Part shown: piece after piece, positions 34,103 through 42,064 of the stretch
Position numbering within the stretch: the stretch's first letter is position 1
How the letters are laid out: every line of letters starts with the position of its first letter
Assembly: GCA_963677505.2 (NCBI GenBank)
Contig: CAXXWB010000034.1
Coordinates: forward strand, 1-52,866
Direction of reading: 5' to 3'
Source of the DNA: JBGSUZ01 sp963677505
Lineage (GTDB): Bacteria; Bacillota; Clostridia; Peptostreptococcales; Acidaminobacteraceae
Length of the DNA: 52,866 bases
Made by a program: the position numbers and the translations under genes
Notes under the pieces: model-generated
Databases searched by the model: none
Told to the model about the DNA's origin: nothing
What the model saw: only the letters and a program-made list of their open reading frames with translations

Positions 34103-36103
34103 TTAAATCTCCGCCGCTGTGTCGAAGCCTGCATGTACGGCTGTGAACACATTGCCAATTTCCTTGCCATCGCCAATGATATAAACTTCAGTTTCAGGCA
34201 ATTCGTGTCTAAGCTGTTCCACTACATCTTTTCTTGGTCTCATACCAATGGCAATAGCTACAGTGTCCGCTTCATAGTCCTTCCACTCAAAACGGCTGTT
34301 GATGGTACGAATACCTTTTTCAGTAATGGCTTCAAGTTTCGTATTGGTAATCACTCTGATTTTGTGCTTCATCAGAAGAGATTGAAGGGAGAATCGATTG
34401 ATTAAAGATGCTCCGTTTAGAAGGGCTTCTGGTCCTTGCATTTCAACAAGGGTTACTTCTTTGCCTTCCATAGCCAATGCCACAGCAGACTCAGCCCCTG
34501 TTAGTCCGCCCACCAATAACGATGACCTTTTGACCCACAGCTACACGACCGCAATCCACGTCTCCTGCCCAGTGGACATGAGGTAAGTCCATGCCTGGTA
34601 GGTTTGGCATAAGTGGTGTACCGCCAACGGCGATAATTAACGCCTCTGGCTTTTCAGCTTGAATCAACGCTGGTGTTACTTCTGTACCTAGGTGAATTTC
34701 AGCGCCACACTTCTCCGTTTGGGCCACAATCCAATCCAAGTAATTTTTAAGGTCTTTTTTGAAGCTTAAGTCTGTGGCGTGGTTCAAAGTGCCGCCTAAA
34801 TGACTATCTTTCTCATATAAATGAACTTCATGACCTCTCTCAACGGCTGTTAACGCCGCTTGCATGCCTGCTGGTCCACCGCCAACGATCATGACTTTTT
34901 TCTTCACGTCTGCCTTGCTCACTTTGCCTTTGGATAGTCCGTTTCTCTGCCGTTGATTGGATTCACTGCGCAACGGGTCTTTTTAAAGAAGGCAGAACGA
35001 CCGCAACAGGTGTTACAACGAACACAAGGGCGAATGTCTTCTGACTTGCCAAGGGCTGCTTTTCTCATAAATTCTGGGTCAGCAACAAAAGGTCTTGCCA
35101 TGGCAACAAAGTCTACTAAACCCTTAGCCAGAATATCTTCTGCATTTTCAAGGGTCATGATAGAGCCAACCGTTGCCACATAAAGGTCGTCGCCCACTTC
35201 TTTTTTAATCGCTTCTGCGTAGTGAACGTTCAGCATGTAAGGCATGTATAAAGGTTGAATCATGTTTTGAATCGTAAACGGATTTGGAAGCATCCCAACA
35301 GAAACGTGGAGGATGTCGATTTTATGTTTGATCATGTGGACGAACTGAAGGACTTTCGTCTAACTTCATGCCCCCTTCAACCAACTCGTCTGCGCTGATG
35401 CGGTACTCAAGAATGAAGTTTTCCCCTACTCTTTTTCTAACTGCATCTAAAAGTTCAATACAGAAACGGGTACGGTTTTCAAAACTGCCGCCGTAACGGT
35501 CTACACGCTTATTAACATAGGGAGAAAGGAATTGGGATGGAAGCATTCCATGAGCCCCATGAATCATAACCATTTTAAAGCCACTGTCCTTGCATCTGCC
35601 TGCGGCATCGGCGAAATCTTGAATGGTTTTGTTAATGAGAGAGATTGACATTTCTTCCACTTCTCCTGGGGCCTTGCTTGGAGTTTAGAGAAGAATTCAT
35701 CAATTTCAGCAGGTTTTGGGGTTGAACTCACAGGCTTTAGACCTTTTGACGCCAAATTCATAGAGTTGGCAAATCTGCCGCCGTGGTTGAGTTCTACAGA
35801 AATCACTGCACCATATCTTTGAATCTCGTCTGCTAAGTCATCGAGACCCATTTTAACGTTGTCATCGCCTAAATTCAGTTGACCTTCATGGTCCATAGCG
35901 TGCTCCCAATTAATGGCTGAGTCGCCAACGGTGACAATGCCTGCGCCGCCTTTAGCAAAGGGTCTGTAAAACTCAATAAGTTCCTTTGTCACCCAACCTT
36001 CTGGGGTTGCCATACAAGGTACCATTGGCGCCACTTCTATTCTATTTTTAAATTCAACACCTTTAATGGTAAGGGGTTTAAAGAATGCTCATATTTTTTT
36101 CAT
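34103..36103 (-). pseudogene. Old Yellow Enzyme-like NAD(P)H:flavin ene-reductase, copy 2, about six frameshifts
   Basis: Same architecture as the copy at 5293-7242. Reassembled, about 665 residues: IEVAPMVPCMATPEGWVTKE, SVELNHGGRFANSM, MVMIHGAHGMLPSQFLSPYV (active-site histidines), VDRYGGSFENRTRF, 4Fe-4S ligands in CVRCNTCCGRSAFFKKTRC, FAD loop VMIVGGGPAGMQAALTAV, and NAD loop around VIVIGGGLTGAESAVALA. Frames join by single-base changes near 36090, 35680 (A missing), 35355 (extra A), 34940 (A missing) and 34510 (extra G). The start at 36103 has GAGAGG seven bases upstream and overlaps the DUF1097 gene (TAATG). Family members reduce enoates, dienoyl-CoA, flavones and chalcones. Next to a PhlG/phloretin-hydrolase-family gene, a flavonoid or chalcone substrate is an attractive hypothesis. 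Confidence 0.85.
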
Positions 36104-36663
36104 TAGTTTGCCTCTCTTTCTTTAGGTGCAAATGCTTTGATAGTTTCTGCCTCTCCAAAAATAGCTCTGCAAAGGGCAAAGCCGCCGCCTGCTAAAACCA
36201 CTGACATGATGACGCCGTAAATAAAAATGACGATTAAGTGAACGGGTGTTAAAACCTCAGCGTTTGCAGGTTGAATAAGGAAGGTGAAGAAGGTCGATGC
36301 AAGACCCATAAACAAGGCTGGGGCATTGGCTACGATAGTGCCTTCCAAAAGGTTTTCGTGTACGGTCAATATACAGAAGATGACCAGAATTGGTGCTAGG
36401 GTATTGGCTGCTATTGGGTTCATGAATTGACTGAGTTGACCTAACACAATGCCGTTTACCAGTGCCCAACCAATGCCACAGCCGTAGGAAAGAATCATTG
36501 AAGGTATGACCTTAAAATTGGCGCCAAAGGCAAAGAACAACAGTAGCGGCATGAAAATCATCCAAATGTATGCACTATAGCCTAAAATAGCCATAGGCTG
36601 CATCATAATGGTTAGAATAATGGCACCGTAAAGCGCTTGAGTCAATTTGATTTTGCGTCTCAT
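36103..36663 (-). CDS. DUF1097-like integral membrane protein
   Basis: Hydrophobic protein of 186 residues with five or six helices (ALYGAIILTIMMQPMAILGY, YIWMIFMPLLLFFAFGA, MILSYGCGIGWALVNGIVLG, ILVIFCILTVHENLL, ALFMGLASTFFTFLI, HLIVIFIYGVIMSVVLAGGG). Pattern and length resemble DUF1097 (YcdZ-like) proteins, whose function is unknown. It is one of two unbroken genes inside the indel-rich stretch. Sits 23 bases after the PhlG-family gene and overlaps the ene-reductase start, so it belongs to that operon and may move the substrate or product across the membrane. Confidence 0.75.
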   Translation of the reverse strand: MRRKIKLTQALYGAIILTIMMQPMAILGYSAYIWMIFMPLLLFFAFGANFKVIPSMILSYGCGIGWALVNGIVLGQLSQFMNPIAANTLAPILVIFCILTVHENLLEGTIVANAPALFMGLASTFFTFLIQPANAEVLTPVHLIVIFIYGVIMSVVLAGGGFALCRAIFGEAETIKAFAPKEREAN

Positions 36664-36686
36664 TCCTTACTCCCCCCTTAAATGGT

Positions 36687-37496
36687 TTATGAAATTTGTG
36701 GTCCAAAAGCCTCATACAATCTTGGTAAAATAGCCGCTAGATGGCTGTATTCCTCTACATTGTGAAAAGCCAATCCTCTCACGACCGGCAACGGGATTTG
36801 TATTCCGTCTGGCAATAATTTCACAGGTTTGCCCCCAATAAAGTGATAGCCTAACCAGAAACGAGAACGGAACTCTACGCCCCCTTCAATCTCTCTAACG
36901 GAGTGGAACATCACCGCTGGGGCTTTTATGCCAGTTTCTCTGGACACTGATAGGCCGTTGCCCGCTACAATAAATTGGACTGGGGTATTTCCAGTTTCAG
37001 CCCCATTGCCTCTGGTGATATAAATTCAATACGAATATCCTCTGGTCCAGTGCCTGTATCTTCTATTACATGATGGACTCTGCCATAAATTTTTTCTTCC
37101 ATGGGTACACTAGGATCCGTAATAATAGCTCTGTCTGCGTCACTGACCTCTATGCCAAAATGTCCCTTTGGGAACCACAACCTATAGCGAAGGTCTTCTA
37201 ATGGATGCCATGCAAACCACCACTTGACCATCTCAACGGTTACACCTGGAAAGACGTTGTTAATTGCCACGTAGCCTGTCCCATTTGGCATACTACAATA
37301 ACCGTTTTCAACTGGGTGGTAGCCTTTTTCCAGCATTTCCTCAATATTTTCAGGTACAGTTGCCATTGCTGGGTCCATTGGTCCCTTCTCTATTTCAGCT
37401 AACAGCTTCGGATTTGGGCGCTGTCGTCTCCTCTAAATAGAACGGATAATAGGGCTTTGCCATGGCTTCGTTGCTTAAAGGATTTATTGACTTCAA
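36687..37496 (-). pseudogene. PhlG / phloretin hydrolase family C-C hydrolase, two frameshifts
   Basis: Family members cleave the C-C bond between an acyl group and a phloroglucinol ring: PhlG on 2,4-diacetylphloroglucinol and phloretin hydrolase of Eubacterium ramulus on phloretin, giving phloroglucinol plus a carboxylic acid. Pieces: MAKPYYPFYLEETTAP, EMVKWWFAWHPLEDLRYRLW, PKGHFGIEV, RVHHVIEDTG, VQFIVAGNGLSV, APAVMFHSVREIEGGVEF, HFIGGKPVKLLP and HNVEEYSHLAAILPRLYE; histidines and glutamates in these are candidate zinc ligands. Joined by removing one C near 37422 and restoring one A near 36985, it is about 269 residues. A TTG at 37496 behind GGGGGAG is the likely start; the ATG at 37463 is an alternative. 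Likely first gene of a five-gene operon. Confidence 0.8.
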
Positions 37497-37599
37497 AATT
37501 ACTCCCCCTCACATCATGTTTGATAATTTTTTATCTAACTTATATAGTTATTATGGTATCTCCTTTTACTTTTAAACTGAAATGCCTAGACTCGATAAG

Positions 37600-37622
37600 C
37601 CTTATTCATAAAACGCATAAGG
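37600..37622. promoter_or_regulatory. LysR-type binding site candidate 1, upstream of the PhlG-family operon
   Basis: CCTTATTCATAAAACGCATAAGG has 6-base inverted ends and contains the T-N11-A spacing of LysR sites. About 105 bases before the start of the hydrolase gene. A related dyad lies at 37767-37789. Confidence 0.5.
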
Positions 37623-37637
37623 AAACAAAAAATAAAA

Positions 37638-37675
37638 AAAGAGACAACATGGGCAGATCATATGTTGTCTCTTTT
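37638..37675. terminator. Strong hairpin in the lysR / hydrolase-operon gap
   Basis: GAGACAACAT (37641-37650) pairs with ATGTTGTCTC (37662-37671), with an A run before and a T run after, so it can terminate in both directions. It separates the lysR transcript from the hydrolase operon. No gene is credible in the 37497-37843 gap. Confidence 0.75.
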
Positions 37676-37766
37676 TCTTGTTCAATTGGGTGTAATATTT
37701 TTTCAACTGGTATGTTCATATTATATACTAGCCTCTACAGACATTGAAATACCTTTGTTCAATAAG

Positions 37767-37789
37767 ACTTATGCAAAAAAATGCATAGG
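37767..37789. promoter_or_regulatory. LysR-type binding site candidate 2
   Basis: ACTTATGCAAAAAAATGCATAGG: inverted TATGCA/TGCATA around an A tract, closely similar to the site at 37600-37622 (shared CTTAT...GCATA). Confidence 0.45.
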
Positions 37790-37800
37790 TTCTCAAAAAC

Positions 37801-37841
37801 AAAAATGACAGTACCGATCATTAATCAGCACTGTCATTTTT
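37801..37841 (-). terminator. Terminator of the lysR gene
   Basis: AAAAATGACAGT (37801-37812) pairs with ACTGTCATTTTT (37830-37841), three bases before the lysR stop; on the minus strand a T-rich tail follows. Confidence 0.85.
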
Positions 37842-37843
37842 GG

Positions 37844-38776
37844 TTAAATCGTTAAATTGTTCTTATTGAATACTTGTTCATAAATGTCACTCAATATGGC
37901 ATTACTGAACAAGGAGACAGCTGGTTTGAGATTGGATTTCTGCCAAGCCATGACCACACTTAAGGAGTCATCTTTTAATTCAAACATTTTAAAGTTTTCG
38001 GGGTGGTGCATGCGTATATTTTCATCTATGACAGAGACACCTAATCCAGATTCAACGGATAATAAAAGGGATTCGATATTCGGAAGCTGTTTCACAACTT
38101 TAGGGGTAAAGCCATGTTTCCGACACTGGGCAATAATACCATCGTATCCGCTGGGAGATTCATCTCTGGATAAAAGGACGAAAGTATCGTCCTTAAAATC
38201 ACTTAATGAAAGGTTTTCACAATCAGCCAAGGGGTGATTAGCTGCCATAATAAGGCAGGTATGCTGTTTGTAAACGGTATCCCAGACAATACTCGGATCA
38301 TTGTCTACTTCAAAAGACAAAGTAAATATGAAGTCCAATTGTTCTTTATCCAGTTTTTCTCGAAGGACTTTAAAACTATGCCGTTCTAAAATAATTTCTA
38401 CCTTAGGGTGCTCTTGTTTAAAGCGTTTTATAAGTTTTGTTAAGAATCGACCTGTATCCATGGCTTCCAAGCAGCCGATGGCAATACTGCTATCTTCACC
38501 TAAGTTAGGGCGAATACATTTTTCAAAGGCACTTTCAATTTGTTCTGAAATGCCTTTAATTTCATTGAGTAAAACAGTGCCAGCAGGAGTCAGTCTTACA
38601 TTTCGTTTGGTTCTGAAAAACAGTTCCACACCAAGTTCTTTTTCCATTTGTAAGATTTGACGGCTGAGAGAAGGCTGGGAAGTGTATACCCGTCTTGCCG
38701 CTTCTGAGAAATTCAAGTATTTGGCTACTGCCATAAAATAATCGATCTGCAGCAAGGTGATGCCTTTATGATTCAT
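37844..38776 (-). CDS. LysR family transcriptional regulator
   Basis: 310-residue regulator. N-terminal winged helix ITLLQIDYFMAVAKYLNFSE, then RVYTSQPSLSRQILQMEKEL and LFFRTKRNVRLTPAG, followed by a periplasmic-binding-like effector domain (SIAIGCLEAMDTGRFLTKLI... in part) of normal length. Start at 38776 behind GAGGAG. It lies between the phloroglucinol-type operon and the PhlG-family operon, both on the same strand, and two LysR-like dyads sit downstream in front of the second operon. Intact inside the indel-rich stretch. The co-inducer is unknown; an aromatic compound would suit the context. Confidence 0.93.
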   Translation of the reverse strand: MNHKGITLLQIDYFMAVAKYLNFSEAARRVYTSQPSLSRQILQMEKELGVELFFRTKRNVRLTPAGTVLLNEIKGISEQIESAFEKCIRPNLGEDSSIAIGCLEAMDTGRFLTKLIKRFKQEHPKVEIILERHSFKVLREKLDKEQLDFIFTLSFEVDNDPSIVWDTVYKQHTCLIMAANHPLADCENLSLSDFKDDTFVLLSRDESPSGYDGIIAQCRKHGFTPKVVKQLPNIESLLLSVESGLGVSVIDENIRMHHPENFKMFELKDDSLSVVMAWQKSNLKPAVSLFSNAILSDIYEQVFNKNNLTI

Positions 38777-38808
38777 AAAAAGCTCCTCTCTGACAATACT
38801 CATGATAC

Positions 38809-38838
38809 ATTTTATGTTGATTTTAGTGAACGTGTCAA
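38809..38838 (-). promoter_or_regulatory. Candidate promoter of lysR
   Basis: Minus strand TTGACA (38833-38838), 18-base spacer, TAAAAT (38809-38814), about 30 bases before the lysR start. Confidence 0.6.
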
Positions 38839-38864
38839 GTCGTTGCTTGTTTATCAGATATTTA

Positions 38865-40042
38865 TTATCTGCTAACGACTACTGCTGTGCCCATACCACC
38901 GCCAATACAGAGGGTGGCTAACCCATTTTTGACGTTTCTTCGCTTCATTTCATATAAAAGAGTAATTAAAATTCTTGCACCAGAAGCTCCAACAGGATGA
39001 CCTAAGGCAATGGCCCCACCGTTGACATTGACTTTTTTCCATGTTGAGTTCAAGAGCTTTTGCAACGGCTAAAGCTTGAGAAGCAAAAGCTTCGTTTGCT
39101 TCAATCAAGTCAATTTCCTCAAGTGACATCTCTGCCTTGGTGAGAGCTTTCCTGACTGCTGGAACAGGACCATAGCCCATAAGGCTAGGTTCTACCCCTG
39201 CAGAGGCATAACCTTTAATGACAGCAAGAGGTTCAATGCCAAGATCATCTGCTTTCTCTCTGGACATCAATACGAGTACTGCCGCTCCGTCATTAATGCC
39301 TGAAGCATTCCCTGCCGTTACAGTCCCCTCTTTTTTAAAGACGGCTTTTAGCTTTCCTAAACTTTCAACCGTGGTGTCTGCCTTTGGGTGTTCGTCTTTA
39401 TCAACAAGGGATATGCCCTTACGGGTTTTCACCTCAACAGGCACAATTTCTTCATCAAAATAGCCCTGTAACTGAGCACGAACAGCTTTCGCCTGACTTT
39501 CTGCCGAAAATGTATCTTGTGTCACCCTGTCTATGTTGTACTTCTCAGCCAAATTCTCAGCGGTTACACCCATATGATAGTGATTAAAGGCATCGGTTAA
39601 ACCATCGTTGACCATGGTATCTACTAAAGTGCCATTTCCCATGCGATAGCCATTTCTGGAATTCATGAGTACATGAGGTGCGCTGCTCATATTTTCAGTG
39701 CCACCTGCCACAATAATGTCTGCATCGCCTAGGGCTATGGCTTGAGCTGCCAATTGAATGGTTTTAAGACCCGAACCACAAATCATATTTACGGTAAAGG
39801 CTGGCTTTTCCACTGGAATACCTGCATGAACGGCAACTTGTCTAGCAACGCCTTGACCGAGTCCTGCTTGCAGTACACAACCGAGTACCGTTTCGTCTAC
39901 CATTTCAGGTGTAATGCCTGCACGCTCAATAGCCGCCTTAACTGCTATAACACCTAGATCGATAGCGGATACATTGGATAAAGCACCACAAAAAGCTGCC
40001 AATAGGCGTTCTCGCCGCACTTGCTATTACTACTTCCCTCAT
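38865..40042 (-). pseudogene. Acetyl-CoA C-acetyltransferase (thiolase), two frameshifts
   Basis: Splits acetoacetyl-CoA with CoA into two acetyl-CoA. About 391 residues when rejoined. Seen: MREVVIASAARTPIGSF start behind AGGAGGT; active-site cysteine in FTVNMICGSGLKTIQLA; AGGTENMSSAPH; GNASGINDGAAVLVLM; and, after the second break, GGAIALGHPVGASGARILIT (histidine) and LATLCIGGGMGTA (second cysteine). Frames join by removing one T from TTTTT near 39990 and one A from the A run near 39040. All catalytic residues are present, so the gene is probably functional in the organism. Last gene of the CoA-transferase/SDR/BKACE operon, where it would complete acetoacetyl-CoA breakdown. Confidence 0.92.
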
Positions 40043-40062
40043 GCCAATACCTCCTATACCTT

Positions 40063-40092
40063 AAAACTGCAGCCACAGTGGACTGCAGTTTT
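40063..40092. terminator. Intercistronic hairpin between BKACE gene and thiolase
   Basis: AAAACTGCAG (40063-40072) pairs with CTGCAGTTTT (40083-40092). On the minus strand only four T follow, so it is a weak terminator or a transcript-processing/stability hairpin reducing or tuning thiolase expression; the plus strand has a longer T run. Confidence 0.5.
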
Positions 40093-40148
40093 TGTTTTTT
40101 CTATCTTTTGATTTATAGATCTTTCACTTTACCTATCTTTCACTTCAC

Positions 40149-40985
40149 TTATCTTTTAATGCCTAGAATCTCCCGCGCTTCAGCTGGCGTCGCGATTTCT
40201 TTGTTCATTTCTTTGACAATACGCTTGGTTCTTTCTACAAATTCAACGTTGGACTTTGCCAATACGCCTTTAGAGTAGATGATATTATCTTCCATCCCCA
40301 CACGCAGGTGTCCGCCCATACCAAGAGCTGCATACATAATTGGCAAATGACCTTTACCAATTCCAAGAGCCCCCCATGTAGAACCTTCTGGCAATTGATT
40401 TTTAAGGAATACCAAGTTTTCTATAGTCGCTTCCATACCGCCAGCAGCACCGAGAACAAATTGGAAATGAAGGGGTGCTTTCAAAATTCCTTTTTTAAGG
40501 TAGTATTTGGCGTTGGCAATCATGCCCCCATCAAAGATTTCAATTTCAGGCTTAACGTTGTGTTCCTGCATTACCAGTCCCAGTTTCTCTAGGAATTGTG
40601 GGCTGTTTTCAAAGACAGAACTATGTTGCCAGTTCATAGAACCACAGTCATAAGAAGCAATGTCTGGGTGAAGGGCGATCAAATGTTGGAATCTCGCCTC
40701 ATCTGCAAGACCTAATTGCCCCGATGTTGTTAAGTTAATAACAATATCGCAATCGGTTTCACGAATATAATTCACTGTCTGAATAAATTTGTCCAAGTTC
40801 ATAGAAGACTTGTCTTCGTCGTCTCTGACGTGAATGTGGGCGACAGATGCCCCAGCTTTCCAGCAAGCATAAATTTCATCTGCAATCTCTCTCGGCTGGA
40901 GAGGGACATACGGAGTTTCGTTTTTAGTCGGCCAAGCCCCTGTTGGGGCAACGGTGAGAATGACCTTATTTTCTAAATTTGACAT
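40149..40985 (-). CDS. BKACE family beta-keto acid cleavage enzyme; candidate triacetate acetoacetate-lyase
   Basis: BKACE (DUF849, Kce-like) enzymes are zinc lyases that react a beta-keto acid with acetyl-CoA to give acetoacetate and a new acyl-CoA. The 278-residue barrel has VILTVAPTGAWPTKNETPYV, GASVAHIHVRDDED (zinc histidines), DIVINLTTSG, IFDGGMIANAKYY, and GMGGHLRVGMEDNIIYSKG (zinc/catalytic glutamate). In the operon context the best substrate is 3,5-dioxohexanoate (triacetate), giving acetoacetate and acetoacetyl-CoA. 3-Keto-5-aminohexanoate cleavage (lysine fermentation) is the alternative, but no lysine-fermentation genes are nearby. ATG at 40985 follows AAAGG by about nine bases. 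Confidence 0.88.
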   Translation of the reverse strand: MSNLENKVILTVAPTGAWPTKNETPYVPLQPREIADEIYACWKAGASVAHIHVRDDEDKSSMNLDKFIQTVNYIRETDCDIVINLTTSGQLGLADEARFQHLIALHPDIASYDCGSMNWQHSSVFENSPQFLEKLGLVMQEHNVKPEIEIFDGGMIANAKYYLKKGILKAPLHFQFVLGAAGGMEATIENLVFLKNQLPEGSTWGALGIGKGHLPIMYAALGMGGHLRVGMEDNIIYSKGVLAKSNVEFVERTKRIVKEMNKEIATPAEAREILGIKR

Positions 40986-41058
40986 GGTAAACAACCTTTC
41001 TTAGGGGGTTATTAGATCGTTAAAAAATAACGTTAAAATGTATCGTTAAAACGACGAC

Positions 41059-41994
41059 CTAGAAGCCACCATAAGTGTAAACACGCTCTGGTGCATCTGT
41101 TAAATCATCTTCATCAATTTCCGCAACGCATCTTACCATAGAACCGTCTCCTAAGTACCAACGAATTGGGAAAGCCATGAATTTAAAGCGTTTGCCAACG
41201 ACTTTGTCTAAGTTACCGCCAAGGTTTTCTACGCCAACAATGCCGTTACCCATCATGTATTTGTGACAAGGTTCCCAAGTGCCTTCTAGACCTGCAGCTT
41301 CTAACTTACCGAAAGCTTCCATGTATTTTTCTTTGCCGTGTACTTGGATGTAAGTGTCCTTGTGGAATTCTGCATAAGCCTCAATACCAAATTTTTCGAT
41401 GTACTCTTCCGTAATAGGTTTGCCAGATTTTCCAGGAAGGTTCATTTGTGGTGGTCCATTTTGGCCCATTGTGGTGTGGAGTGGGTGGTCAAGGGCTTGC
41501 ATGTCCATGGCCACACATTTAGGTTTGTATTTTTCAAACCATTCACCAGCATCTCTGCCCGTACCACAAGAATAATGGTAGTATTCTTTCGTATCGTCAA
41601 ACTTAAGGTGCATGCCTGTTCTAAGGCAAACTACCATGCCTTCTAGTTCTTCTGGTTTGATGTTGGCGCGTTTACAAGCGTCATCTAAGTGTTTGCTAGT
41701 AATGAGACCCCAGTCTTCAATTTGAATGTCAAGGCAAACCGCATCACCGTAATAAGCGTCCAGTGGCAACTCATGGGTGTAACGAGCACGTTTGCCGTCA
41801 AATTCGTATTCCATAACGTGACGTGGGGCATCTGCGTGGGTACCACAGTGCATAACCACATCAATTTTTTGTGTTAAAACGCCGCTCTTTGCTAAGTTGT
41901 GCATGGTGTCTATTTTAGGCTTTGAAAAATAAGGCCATACTGGAATGTCTGCGTGGAAGGGGTGGCTTAAGTCAACAAGTACTTTCTTTCCCAT
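41059..41994 (-). CDS. Cyclase-family (kynurenine formamidase-like) metal hydrolase; candidate dihydrophloroglucinol cyclohydrolase
   Basis: 311-residue metal-dependent hydrolase of the cyclase superfamily: VDLSHPFHADIPVWPY, then MHCGTHADAPRHV, the HxGTHxDxPxH metal-binding motif. GTGRDAGEWFEKYKPKCVAMD and LDHPLHTTMGQNG are further conserved stretches. Longer than kynurenine formamidase (about 210 residues). By known pathway biochemistry a protein of this superfamily hydrolyses the ring of dihydrophloroglucinol to 3-hydroxy-5-oxohexanoate, which fits its place between the SDR/dehydrogenase pair and the BKACE gene. Assignment depends on context. Followed by a 73-base gap before the BKACE gene. 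Confidence 0.85.
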   Translation of the reverse strand: MGKKVLVDLSHPFHADIPVWPYFSKPKIDTMHNLAKSGVLTQKIDVVMHCGTHADAPRHVMEYEFDGKRARYTHELPLDAYYGDAVCLDIQIEDWGLITSKHLDDACKRANIKPEELEGMVVCLRTGMHLKFDDTKEYYHYSCGTGRDAGEWFEKYKPKCVAMDMQALDHPLHTTMGQNGPPQMNLPGKSGKPITEEYIEKFGIEAYAEFHKDTYIQVHGKEKYMEAFGKLEAAGLEGTWEPCHKYMMGNGIVGVENLGGNLDKVVGKRFKFMAFPIRWYLGDGSMVRCVAEIDEDDLTDAPERVYTYGGF

Positions 41995-42064
41995 TTTTGG
42001 AATCCTCCTATTGGATATTGGTTTTATTCTCCGATTTTTAGCAAGTCATCTGTGCTTCAAAAGT

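Noticed and set aside
37457..37747. Plus-strand open frame of 96 codons in the lysR/hydrolase gap
   Set aside because: It crosses a terminator hairpin and has no convincing start site or similarity; regulatory sequence explains the gap.
29440..40000. Programmed ribosomal frameshifting or a genuine pseudogene island
   Set aside because: Programmed shifts occur once per gene at slippery sites with downstream structures; here many shifts in both directions occur in unrelated genes. Genuine decay should also show stops and lost motifs. Error is simpler, though not proven.
40105..40160. Short direct repeats (CTTTCACTT twice) after the BKACE gene
   Set aside because: Only two partial copies in AT-rich intergenic DNA; not distinguishable from chance.
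40149..40985. Kce of lysine fermentation (3-keto-5-aminohexanoate cleavage)
   Set aside because: None of the lysine aminomutase, 3,5-diaminohexanoate dehydrogenase or related genes is nearby, whereas all phloroglucinol-pathway families are.
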